Below are positions 30,154 through 41,433 of a stretch of 64,000 bases of DNA, piece by piece. The translations under genes were made by a program, and so were the position numbers. The DNA comes from Chrysomallon squamiferum (taxonomy: Eukaryota; Mollusca; Gastropoda; Neomphalida; Peltospiridae). The stretch covers positions 28,727,381-28,791,380 of the forward strand of contig CM022670.1 of the NCBI GenBank assembly GCA_012295275.1, written 5' to 3'. The notes beneath the pieces were generated by a model that worked only from the letters and a program-made list of their open reading frames with translations, was not told the origin of the DNA and did no database searches. Numbering within the stretch: position 1 is the stretch's first letter; each line of letters starts with the position of its first letter.

Positions 30154-31098
30154 CTAATATATGAATTTCAGACGATGTACAATAATTTCATCTGGTAGCC
30201 AGAATGTACGAATGCCATCAACCGGATAGCGATGGTTAAAATACATGACATGGTTTCCGTCGACCAAAATCTCATATCGCATTTCTTCCACAATTATTGT
30301 TAGATTGAACTGCTTTCCAGCTTCGAATGGAAACGAATTAGAGTGTTCTTCGTTCTCCCAGTGTCCCGAATTTGTACGAGTATTAACCAGAATGTAGCCT
30401 TTGTTAAAACGTGCGCCTAAAGCAAACACACATAATAAAGGTTCTCCATACAGATGTAAAGAAATAGGATTACTGTTAACTGATGTTGCAATAAGTTCAA
30501 TAACAGAGCCCACATTCAGAGAACAGATTGATTCAGGTTCTTCTGTTCTTTCAATCCACGTATCCTGAGAACATTCACCGTCCAGAAATTCCCACGAACC
30601 GTTAATCAAACACTTCACCTGTTTTTCTTTCAGTCCACAGAAAGAAAATCCTTCATTACAGATGTAGTTTACAGCTGATCCTGGAAACAGTTCATCGTAC
30701 GTAATTTGAGCATGTTGAAGAGAATCTGGAATGTTACAGGATTTCATTTCTGTACAGTTCAGTGACTCGACATCCATCACGTTAAAATTTGTAGATGCCT
30801 CGTATTTTTTGACGTCTCTCTCGGTCAACAGTCTTCTGTATAAAAAAAAGTCCTGGTAAACTGGCATCGTGCAGTTTATGGCTTCAAATGTAAAACACTT
30901 GGCCAATTTTTTTTCCTTCACCATCCACCCACACCGTGGTGATTTCAAACAATTCAAAGCGCATTCCAGCAACATATTTCCTTCATATGTGAAATTATTG
31001 AGTAGTGGATCCAGGCTACTAATTTGTGTGCACTTTGTGAAACAGATGATAATCACAAAGACAATATAGAAAACACTTGGATGTTTCATTCTAGCCAT
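30154..31098 (-). CDS. Secreted PAN-sushi-galectin lectin, copy A
   Basis: A single uninterrupted frame of 314 residues, starting at the ATG that aligns with copy B; an in-frame ATG at 31143 would add 15 residues and spoil the signal peptide. Order: hydrophobic signal peptide (about 1-25), a Cys-rich PAN/apple-like region (about 30-95), one sushi/CCP domain with four Cys and W..G.C, and a C-terminal galectin fold (VFALGARFN, LVNTR, HWENEE, FPFEAGKQFNLTI, YFNHRYP). It is predicted to be a secreted carbohydrate-binding protein, plausibly immune or mucosal; the role is inferred. It is intronless, which together with the duplications suggests spread by duplication or retroposition. From about codon 20 to the stop it is almost identical to copy B, on the opposite strand 3.8 kb away. 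AATAAA follows the stop by about 23 bases. Confidence 0.88.
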   Translation of the reverse strand: MARMKHPSVFYIVFVIIICFTKCTQISSLDPLLNNFTYEGNMLLECALNCLKSPRCGWMVKEKKLAKCFTFEAINCTMPVYQDFFLYRRLLTERDVKKYEASTNFNVMDVESLNCTEMKSCNIPDSLQHAQITYDELFPGSAVNYICNEGFSFCGLKEKQVKCLINGSWEFLDGECSQDTWIERTEEPESICSLNVGSVIELIATSVNSNPISLHLYGEPLLCVFALGARFNKGYILVNTRTNSGHWENEEHSNSFPFEAGKQFNLTIIVEEMRYEILVDGNHVMYFNHRYPVDGIRTFWLPDEIIVHRLKFIY

Positions 31099-33111
31099 TT
31101 TCTCTAAATATTTCTGATTTGGAAATTGATAAAGTTGAACCAATATGAACGTTATGTCTTCTTTTCTTTAACGAGTGTCCCTTTATGTATTCATGCCTGT
31201 GATAGCTAATAAAAAGTTATTGATATAAAACTAATTATAAATTTATGTGATTTAATGGAATTAATTAAAAATAAGTACAAAAGGAAAACCTATTTGATGA
31301 GACATTGAGAAATCCGATACAAGAACCGACATTATTGATGTCAGATAGTATTGATATTTCGTGGCAATCGTTATAAGAATTTATATATCGTTCAGTGAAG
31401 TCTGCCTTAAATTCTATACTGATTTATAAGTTATCAGTGGCGCAAATGTATCTAGTTTACAGACAGTCTGTTAACAATGGTCACAAAGATTAGTTAACAA
31501 TATTAAAAAAAAAGAAATCAGCTACCATCACGTCACATAATTAAAAGACAATACATACTAGCTAAACTCTATCCTGTGATCTTAAAGCACCTTACTTTAC
31601 ATAACATTAAATAAATTAATTCATTTACAATCCCAACAGTCCAAGCAATGGTCTGTTTTTCAAGCAGTGTTTTATTTTTCAAATACTTTGTTGTTGTTGG
31701 TTTTGTTTTATTAAGCAGATTTGTTTTCATTTAAATAACTTTTTCCCATAAAGTTTTAAAATGCCCTACAAAACTAAGTTCATTTTAAGGTGATTACCGA
31801 CAAAACACTGACAACAATTAAATATGTAAATGCATTCAGGAAGCTACAGAAATGTTTATGCTGCAATTACTTGGACAATGACAGTGTATTCAACACCAAA
31901 TTGGATTTTCGTGATACCGTCCTTATTAATTTCCGAATTACGTGTTATTTAATACTTTCATATATTATCTCTGTGAAACTAAATAAATCTATTCTTTCTT
32001 GAAATTAAAACGTGGGAATGGCATTATTCTGCAACATATACTTCAGTATTCGTTTTAGTAAACAATAAACATACTCTATGACTCTAAATACGTGATCAAA
32101 TATAAAACAAAACGATCGTTTATTACGGTATGCTACAAATTACTGCTTATAGTTTTGTACTAATTTATTTATTTGTCATTATTATGACTTTATGTTCACA
32201 GACACTAATACGCGCGAGCTCACAGAGTAGCAGCATTGTCCAGTTTTTTGAAGATTTGGAAATTGCCACCCTAATAACTATATTAATAATTACGTTATTG
32301 TTATGTAACTTCCTTTATAGCCATAATACTTCCAGCCCACGACGTTGTTGTTACGTTATCTGGATGCCGGAGCTAACTTCTCTTTAATTTAAAATAAGGA
32401 GATTTGTTTTTTTTGTGATGAATTTTATCTGATTGTGATGCCCATCTATATGCATATATAATAAATTATGAAATAAATGAATAATATATAAGCATGAGAA
32501 TGTATTTATTGACAAACGAAACAGCAGAAAACAGACAATACAATAAACAAAACTGACAAACGGAAACATATAACCGGAAATAAATTCCAAGTTCATGTAT
32601 TTTCGGATTTCCAAACTTAACGTAATCAATTCGTACCGAATGTTAACAGCACTAGATGTACAATAGAAATATTTAAAATCATATACACGACAAAATTATT
32701 TTAAATCACAAATATTCTTCAAGAAAAGGACCCTGTCTTCGATAAATGAGTTTCTAACATAATTTTTATGGCTGCTTAATAGCAACACATATTAAAGCGA
32801 ATGGCAAACACCAATCCATGAACTTTAACAGTTTACAACAACAGTTCTTTGAAGATTATCTCCAACTGTGTATTATGTAAATAGAGCCTACGCCGTATAC
32901 AAGCGACCGAGACAAATGTATTCTGTTCAGCTTAATCAGCTACTCATTGTTCTCTAATTACCAAGAAAAACAAAAGCCTAGCCATTTTCGAAGCAACTTT
33001 CTATTAAATTAAGGCTGGAGAAATTCATGTTTTCGAAGATCATTGGTACAAGTCGGTATCGGAGGATTTCGGCCAGGACCAGACTTTCAATCGAAGTATG
33101 AGTTTTCAAAG

Positions 33112-33218
<107 letters not shown>

Positions 33219-33686
33219 GTCTATCTGTCTGTTTATCTATAGTTAGGTATCTATTACATGTCACTCTCTCTTACCATTTATAAATGGAAGATTATACATT
33301 ACAGGGCTTTGTGAGTACAGATAGTTATATATCTTTAACAACTGTGCGTGCAAACACCAAAAACTGAAGTGCATAGATAATAATAAAAACGCGAATTTTT
33401 TTATTCTAAATAAACAATTAATTAAACACAGAGACAGACTTGTTCACGTTTCGTATGAATTATAAATGAATTATAAAATATGATTCTACCAATAAGATAT
33501 TAGTTCATCATCCATGGAGAGACCAAAAAAAAAAAGAAAAAAAAAAGAAGAAGAAATAGGCACACAAAAAAATCCACACGAAATAGTCGATATAATCTGA
33601 AACATACTTGTATCGATATATTGAATATATTCCCATAACATACGGATTGTAACTGTGGACAGCGTACCGTAACTGAATCAAACATA

Positions 33687-33688
<2 letters not shown>

Positions 33689-33740
<52 letters not shown>
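33689..33740. repeat. (AT)n microsatellite
   Basis: About 25 AT units in the loop between the lectin arms. Confidence 0.95.
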
Positions 33741-33741
<1 letters not shown>

Positions 33742-34174
33742 TTGTCAATCTCACTATTTTAATTTTCACATCAAAAACATAGCAGAAATATACATAAACG
33801 TATTAATTTATTCTTTAAGAAAACGATAAGCCATAATGAATTACATTTATTTTGAATAAACATTTTTAAATACGCAGATATGATCAGAGAGACATTTCAT
33901 CACGTTTCGTATGAATTATAAATAAATTCTGTTACGATTTGACATTTAAAGTTTCTTAATCAAGGGTAATTAGTGAAACATTCGCAAAGAAATAAAAATT
34001 ACAAAAACAAGAACAACAAGACAAACAACAAATAATCGATAGATCTATTATTCATGTCACATCGACATAATGAATGTATTTAAATAAGATACAAATTGGT
34101 CTTTACACTTAATTAGAAACTCCAGTATATATATTTTTCACAATACTCACAATTGATTATATGACTTAACCATA

Positions 34175-34240
34175 GTGGGATTCTTTTTCAACATTATCAA
34201 TGGGATGTCGGTAAGCTAGATACATTTGTTATTTCGACCT
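34175..34240 (-). pseudogene. Galectin-domain remnant (short)
   Basis: The minus strand reads a fragment resembling the YFNHRYPVDGI part of the intact lectins (MYLAYRHPIDNV) and aligns with it at base level. Only about 60 bases are recognisable. Confidence 0.5.
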
Positions 34241-34454
34241 GTGCGCCACTGATAATGTATACATACAATAGATAATGAATGATAGACTTCATTCACCGAA
34301 ATGCATCGCAATTCATAATGTCATCAATGTTTGCAAACAAATAAATCAATTATTAATAGATTTTATGCTCACTTTCACAAAATAAATATTCTTCATAAAT
34401 ACGTGCCCATAACTAGACTTTTTTTGAAATAAGATATAAATTTTGAAGTCAGTT

Positions 34455-34535
34455 ATGTCTTTCATCGCTACGATGTCGGTAATTTAAACGGTAGCCGTAG
34501 ACATAAACGAATTCATTCAGTGGGTATCGTTTCTA
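34455..34535 (-). pseudogene. Galectin-domain remnant (short)
   Basis: Minus-strand bases align with the final 65 coding bases of the intact lectins (shared CTACGGCTACC-like and GACATCGTAG-like segments), with frame breaks. A second degenerate copy in the loop. Confidence 0.45.
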
Positions 34536-34933
34536 TCGGAACAGAGATTTATATTTTATATTTTTATAATATATATAAAAGATAATCAAATCTTTTATCT
34601 AAACTTTATAGCATTTTCACCCAAATAAAATAATTATTTAGAACTATTATAGCAAATATATAATTTACAGTCCGAGATTTATATTTATGACTATTGTGCT
34701 TGTTTTTTTTCTCAATAATATCAATATATATGTACTTGACAGTTGACTTTCCTTTCAAATGAGGTAAAGTCTTAATTAGGCTTGTAATAATAAGTGTCTC
34801 TTAGAAACCACGTACACAAATATACAAAGGGATATTTATAAGTATTAAACAGAAACGTTGGTAATGTTACAGGAAAGAAGTCATAACATTCACATTCGGA
34901 AACCTTTAACAATTTCCAGTTCAGAAATATTTA

Positions 34934-35884
34934 ATGAAAATGGCAAGAATACAATATCCATGTGTTTCCTATCTGATTATTGTGATTATCATCTGTTTCA
35001 CAAAGAGCACACAAATTAGTAGCCTGGATCCACTACTCAATAATTTCACATATGAAGGAAATATGTTGCTGGAATGCGCTTTGAATTGTTTGAAATCACC
35101 ACGGTGTGGGTGGATGGTGAAGGATAAAAAATTGGCCAAGTGTTTTACATTTGAAGCCATAAACTGCACGATGCCAGTTTACCAGGACTTTTTTTTATAC
35201 AGAAGACTGTTGACCGAGAGAGACGTCAAAAAATACGAGGCATCTACAAATTTTAACGTGATGGATGTCGAGTCACTGAACTGTACAGAAATGAAATCCT
35301 GTAACATTCCAGATTCTCTTCAACATGCTCAAATTACGTACGATGAACTGTTTCCAGGATCAGCTGTAAACTACATCTGTAATGAAGGATTTTCTTTCTG
35401 TGGACTGAAAGAAAAACAGGTGAAGTGTTTGATTAACGGTTCGTGGGAATTTCTGGACGGTGAATGTTCTCAGGATACGTGGATTGAAAGAACAGAAGAA
35501 CCTGAATCAATCTGTTCTCTGAATGTGGGCTCTGTTATTGAACTTATTGCAACATCAGTTAACAGTAATCCTATTTCTTTACATCTGTATGGAGAACCTT
35601 TATTATGTGTGTTTGCTTTAGGCGCACGTTTTAACAAAGGCTACATTCTGGTTAATACTCGTACAAATTCGGGACACTGGGAGAACGAAGAACACTCTAA
35701 TTCGTTTCCATTCGAAGCTGGAAAGCAGTTCAATCTAACAATAATTGTGGAAGAAATGCGATATGAGATTTTGGTCGACGGAAACCATGTCATGTATTTT
35801 AACCATCGCTATCCCGTTGATGGCATTCGTACATTCTGGCTACCAGATGAAATTATTGTACATCGTCTGAAATTCATATATTAG
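34934..35884 (+). CDS. Secreted PAN-sushi-galectin lectin, copy B
   Basis: An intronless frame of 316 residues; the second Met (residue 3) is an equally good start. Signal peptide 1-27 (VSYLIIVIIICFTKSTQ); PAN-like Cys at 48, 52, 58, 70 and 78; sushi domain with Cys123, 149, 165 and 178 and Trp171; galectin domain about 198-316. In the galectin sugar site, the H-x-N-x-R triad position reads ALGAR, so only Arg232 is kept, while Asn241, Trp249 and Glu252 remain. Sugar specificity may therefore differ from classical galectins, or be lost. A polyadenylation signal AATAAA lies at 35907, 22 bases after the stop. It is inverted relative to copy A; the upstream 60 codons-worth of 5' flank and the signal peptide are clearly more diverged than the rest. 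Confidence 0.9.
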   Translation: MKMARIQYPCVSYLIIVIIICFTKSTQISSLDPLLNNFTYEGNMLLECALNCLKSPRCGWMVKDKKLAKCFTFEAINCTMPVYQDFFLYRRLLTERDVKKYEASTNFNVMDVESLNCTEMKSCNIPDSLQHAQITYDELFPGSAVNYICNEGFSFCGLKEKQVKCLINGSWEFLDGECSQDTWIERTEEPESICSLNVGSVIELIATSVNSNPISLHLYGEPLLCVFALGARFNKGYILVNTRTNSGHWENEEHSNSFPFEAGKQFNLTIIVEEMRYEILVDGNHVMYFNHRYPVDGIRTFWLPDEIIVHRLKFIY

Positions 35885-36109
35885 GATCTTGTTTAAGAAA
35901 CATTCCAATAAATTATCGTTGTTGTATGTTTGGTAAATGATATTAATGTTACAATAATCAGAGCTTGGTAACTATCCCGTCACAGATTATCTTTACACCT
36001 AGCTTAGAAAACATTAAGTAAGTAAATGTTATATAATTTTACAAAGCGATATCGACTTTTTTTCTCAGTCAAAACTAAACGTAGAAATAGGATACATTTG
36101 CGTCTGGGG

Positions 36110-36277
36110 ACTGTTTGGTTATGGTGGAAGGAAAAAATGATTTTCCAAACATTTTACACTTAAAAAAGCAAGTACCTTTTCTTTTTTCCATTCCACTATT
36201 TTGCCCAAGTTTGGCAGGAGAGATACCTCCACTCCCCCACCCAGGTCCATACACACACAGTGAAACAGACGAAATCT
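36110..36277 (+). pseudogene. Truncated start of a sushi-lectin copy
   Basis: Homologous to 29757-29924 on the minus strand, with a small deletion. The match stops abruptly after GAAACAGACGA, at about 36277. Beyond it the sequence is unrelated, so this marks the outer edge of the right inverted arm. Confidence 0.75.
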
Positions 36278-36506
36278 CTTTACGTGTGTTTTTAAGTCAA
36301 AGATATCGTTATAGAATAATTATTAGGTCTGAAGTCTTATTTTAACACTTCATTCTACTGATCAGTAAATTATGGTTTATCTGCACAAACAAAACCATTG
36401 TGAAATATATTTACGTGAATTTACTTGCAAGACGTTAATACCTGTACAATGCACTATTTATAACTTACGAAATATATACTTTTGACGTGAAGTGTACTTG
36501 AAAGGG

Positions 36507-37054
36507 TTTTACTGTTTTTTAATGTCTATTTAATTTTTGTGTATTTTCATGATAAACAATAAAGCAAGTAAAATTAGTAAGTTATCACAATAAAATGAGC
36601 ACATGCTCTGTCTTATATATGGAGAAATAAATATTTATATTATGTTCAGAACTGTAGTTTGTTGTTAATTGGTTGTCATAATGAACATTCATTATAATTA
36701 TTAATTTTACTGTTTTTTAATGATTTTGTTTAATTTTTATGTATTTTCAGGATAAACAATAAAGCAAGTAAAATTAGTAAGTCATAAGATTAAAATGATC
36801 ACATGATCTGTCTGATGGATAAATCAATATTTATATTATGTTCAGAACTGTAGTTCGTTAATAATTGGTTGTCATAATGAACATTCATTATAATATTTAT
36901 TTTACTGTTTTTTAATGTCTCTGTTTAATTTTTATGTATTTTCAGGATATAAACAATAAAGCAAGTAAAATTAGTAAGTCATCAGAATAAAATGATCACA
37001 TGATCTGTCTGATGTATGGATAAATCAATATTTATATTATGTTCAGAACTGTAA
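36507..37054. repeat. ~196 bp tandem repeat, 2.8 copies
   Basis: Copies at 36507-36704, 36705-36899 and 36900-37054 (partial). Each begins TTTTACTGTTTTTTAATG and includes AAACAATAAAGCAAGTAAAA and TTATATTATGTTCAGAACTG. Identity is high, with a few indels. Each copy carries AATAAA strings. Confidence 0.9.
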
Positions 37055-38331
37055 TTTGTTTTTGGATAATAGACACATTTATCAATGATTAACATATTTT
37101 TACAAAAGCCAAGAATAAAACCTGTTGATTAAGGTTTTATCTTCAGGGTTTAGTCATTAATTTGTGTCAAATACTATATTTTGTGTATTTTGGTTATTAT
37201 AAAGCATACACACACACACACACACGCGGCAGGAGCTAGCCTGATAAATTTATTCATAATTGCATTAAGTTATTATTACGGAACTGGCTTTATAACAAAC
37301 CATAACGTTACGTTTACGTTGTTGTTAAGTGACTTGTATTAACTCGGTAATGGTAGTCACTACATATATAACGTGTTGTTGCATGTTAACTACTACAAAT
37401 GATAACTGCTCCATCATGAATCTTGATGATAATCTTTATTATATAGTTTTGTTTTGCTGTTGTTCGTGTTGTTTTTGTTTGTTTTTGTGTTGTTGTTTTT
37501 TTAAATAATACAATCTCTTTAATTTACTTTTATTACAAATTATACAAATTCGTGCAGTATAACTTTGTCAGCTTCGTGTTCGAACGTTAGCTATATAGAT
37601 TTCAAACGACTTGCTGAGTCTCTTCGTAACCTTCTAACTTTAGGCATTTAGCAGGATATTGAAATATGTAAATTCAGGCGACCACCAAAACTACTGATTG
37701 TTTTCCCCCAACACCAGCATGGCAAAAGTTTAATATGTAATGCATTCTCTATTATACAACGTACACTGACAACAACATAAAATCAAAACAAACCAACAAC
37801 AATGAAAAGAGGAAACCTTGATTTTTGTAAAGGCTTTTTCCACATTGCATTAAAACTATAGACGAAGCTCTCCTTTCACCAATAACCACAGCTGCCAAAG
37901 TCGATACGCTCACGTAAAATACTGTACCTTTAAAATTATTCATTTCCATATCACACAGAAGCTAATTCCTTAATATATTGACTGGAAATGAATATAAATA
38001 CCGCATATGAAACTAAACATAAATATTCTTTCTTGGGATAAAAACGTCGGAATGTCGTTATTATTACATTTTTATCCTTTATGTTTAAATTTCTTTTTCT
38101 TCTTCTTCTTTCAATTTAAAATTTAAACGTAATATTTATTTATCCCCGAAACTTTAGCTTGGAATTAAAACAACCATGAACAAAATGTATTGGTTCCACT
38201 TTGTTTGGCGGAAAACACTAATGGCAAATTTACAATGGAAACTAAATAATAAAACAAATCTGCATCCCTAATATAAATAATTATGCACATAAAAAAAGTG
38301 GAATTATAAGTGCGGTAATCTTAAAGCCAAG
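37055..38331. other. Intergenic before REX1BD
   Basis: AT-rich, with a short CA run near 37208 and T-rich low complexity near 37450. The last 100 bases presumably form the REX1BD promoter. No gene is seen. Confidence 0.5.
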
Positions 38332-40017
38332 ATGTCCGAAGAATCAGGAATATTGGATCAAGTAAAAAGATTTCACTTACTACAAGAGGAAAGAGTTTCA
38401 ACGTACAAACTTTTTGACGAGTAAGAATTAAAAACATTATAATTGATTCTGGCAATTCAGAAAATAACAAATAGACAAGAATGCGATTGCTTTTCCCCTG
38501 TTATATTTCAGACATGATAGTTAACATTTGTATCATTTTACTTTGAAATGTTAATTAAAATAACTTTTTCATTACTTCGCCTTCGGAAACACATAAAATT
38601 ATATACCAGTTGCTTGACTGTTCACCGTTATTTTTGCAGAGGATTTCAAGCATATTTGAAAGGTGCACCACATTACAATTTTCCCATGTATCGCCAGCTT
38701 GTTCATGAAATAACAGAGACATTCAAAAATATTTCAGCAGAAATTATTGGTATAATAGAAAGCCTAAAGAATCAAAAACAAAATCAGATTGCAAAACTGA
38801 TGGAACAAATTCAAGCTGAAGAGCAAATTAAACTTGAATTGGTAATTTTTTTTTGTTTTATTATACATATGCTGTTACATTGCTAAGTAGAAAAAAACCC
38901 AAAGATGAAGGTTTGCTATAAATGTACACTTTACGTATATATTTTAATACTGATATAAGCTTTGACAATGGCAACACTGGGAAATTATTGAAAATATCTT
39001 AAAATACCTGTATCTCTTTTTATATTAACAGTTAACAGATCTTCAAAATATTATGTATTTTGATGATATAAGAAAAGAAACCCTTGCCATTCTTATAGGA
39101 GCAAAGATTTATTTTTATTTTTAAAACAAGCAAAACTATTAAAGAAAAGAATAATAAATAATAATAAAAATAAAAAAAAATACCCCCAAAAACCCAAATG
39201 TAATGAATTCATATTTTATATTTTTACTATGTTTTTTAAGACAGCGAAACACCAGTTAGTTCAGCAGAACATAATTGATCATCACGAAGAAGAAAGTTAT
39301 AAAGAGGAGGCTGCTGGGATCAAAGAAAGGTAGTTATATTAACTACATTTAAAAGTATTTATACCCAGTAGCATTATTAGCTTTAATTTTTCAAGATAAA
39401 CTTAGCATTGTAGCAATGTAGACAAACCATGTGACAGACCAGGTCTTATATGTTTGATGTGATTAAATTTCACCATTATCTATATAGACAAGAGAAAATT
39501 GTTTATAATATATTAATTCTAATTTTGCTCAACTTGAACAATTTTTCAGAGAACTTGGAAGTTCAAGAATATTTCCATAAATTAAACTATCATACACATA
39601 GTTTGTCTCTCTCTATCTTTAGTAATAGGGATGAAATAGTTTTGTGCTTTAAAGATATATTCCAATGAATGTGAACCGAATTTTAATATTTGCAAATAAA
39701 TTGAACAAGTAAGTTCCTAACCCGTTTCCTGGGTATTGTTCAATATAAATTGTTCTTTTATTTAAAAACATTATATTCGTTTTTTTTTGTTTAATGATTT
39801 GTCTATTTGATCTTTTTCCTGTTATTAAATGAATCCCAAAGTACAAGTTCAGCTGCAATCAGAAATTTCTCTGCTTATCTTATAATCATGTTTTTAATGT
39901 CTATAAAAATAATCAGACATTTTTCTTTACAGAATTAAAGATCAAATACAGCTGATAAATGAACACCTTGAAGAACTGAAATTTGAGTGTGAAGATTTGT
40001 ATGAATGTGAAAGATAA
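38332..40017 (+). CDS. REX1BD: REX1-B domain-containing protein, complete
   Basis: Four exons: 38332-38420, 38640-38841, 39241-39329 and 39933-40017. They total 465 nt, 154 residues, phases consistent (2, 0, 2). The start codon lies in CCAAGATGTCC. The protein is one small, mostly helical domain: an LLQEERVSTYKLF helix, then GFQAYLKG..HYNFPMYRQLVHEIT, a long middle helix and a glutamate-rich coiled coil near the C-terminus. The pattern matches the REX1 DNA repair family (REX1-B of Chlamydomonas; C19orf60 in human). Its biochemical role is unclear. It is convergent with BTF3. The gene symbol rests on pattern recognition of a short protein, so confidence is good but not absolute. Confidence 0.8.
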
Positions 40018-41433
40018 CTCTATAGTGAATATCACACTTTTATGTATAATACTGCACATAGTCTTTTTTAAAGCAGTACAAGTATTTGTTTTAAATAAAT
40101 TTATTTTTTGCAAAGTTATACATTTCATAGACAGGATGAAATTTCTGAGATACTTTTTTTTTAATAATGTGATAAATTAGAATGTTTTTATTTTTTACAT
40201 TTTCAAAACTATTATTAGCAGCAAAGGATTTTTGCATTTTACACTATATGCACCTTCTAAATTGAAAACATATAGCCTTTCAACTTGTGGAAGACTGATT
40301 GGTACGAGGATTGTCACTGATAAATGCTGACCATGCAAGTACTGGTATGCAGCCAGCTAGCATCCTACAGATTAATGCAGTTTATTTTGTACATTAATTT
40401 ACACGCACAAAAATTTCCCCCGTTTCATTTCTTATTTTTTTTATTGTGTGCATAAATAACATACATTGTACATTAAAACTATTTTCTGGCCATGATCACA
40501 TTTCAAACAGTAGATATGTGTTCTCCCCCTCTGGCAACAAAAATCATCAGCAGTTAAAAAATTATGCATAGGCTATTTTTTCACAAATTTAAACAGTAAT
40601 ACCTATTGAGATACTTGTCAGTTGTGACTTCCTGAAAACATTAATAATAATAAAGCAGAGATTATTTAACAAATGACAGACAATTATAAATGTAGTAGTA
40701 GTTGTATTCACAAGACAAATTTTTAATATATTTAGTCCCGAGAAACAACTGTTCTAGATAAGGTAAGTCCAGAGCAGTCCCTAAATTGAATTGCCAATTT
40801 GTTCTTAACTTCTAAATAAATGTAAAATGTCCAAAAAGCTTTCTTTGAAGTGTACCTGAAGTTAAGTTTTTGAAAGTGTTAAGGATCTTTTTTATTTGTA
40901 AGCAAAAGATCAAACTCGCAGAAGAATTCAAGAATATATTTTGCAAGTTTTATTTTGTTATAAATGTATACAATTTATGACAAAAAATAAATTAAAAGAA
41001 AAAAAGAGAAAAAGAAACAAAATGTGCTTTTAACATGAACCATTTTGAAGATGAAATGCTAAAAAAATGTAGGACCCAAATGTGAACAACAATTCTAAAC
41101 AAACAGAACTCCCAAATATGAAATGCATTTTTTTAATAAATTTTTATTATTTTTTTTTTTTTTTTTACAAAACAGAAAACACTACTTTTTAAGAATATTA
41201 TTGGGATTTATTATATTTATTAAAGGCATTGAAACACATGCAAACTACAGAATAATCTTTTTTATTACATGTGTTTCAGTGTCTTACAACTGTTAAATAC
41301 AATGAGATTTGAATTAAAAGAAACAGTCAGGTGGCAGTTTTCCTTTGCAAATGAGTTGCACAAGATGTAGACAGACACAGAATCACACAATTTTTTGTTT
41401 TTTTCCCAGTGCATTACAGAATACTAGGGGAGC
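40018..41433. other. Convergent 3' flanks of REX1BD and BTF3
   Basis: AT-rich untranslated and intergenic sequence. AATAAA near 40093 could end the REX1BD transcript. No other gene is seen. Confidence 0.5.

Noticed and set aside
32130-32387. Hydrophobic 85-residue frame resembling a small membrane protein
   Set aside because: AT-rich DNA readily yields hydrophobic frames; there is no recognisable motif, neighbour or splice support.
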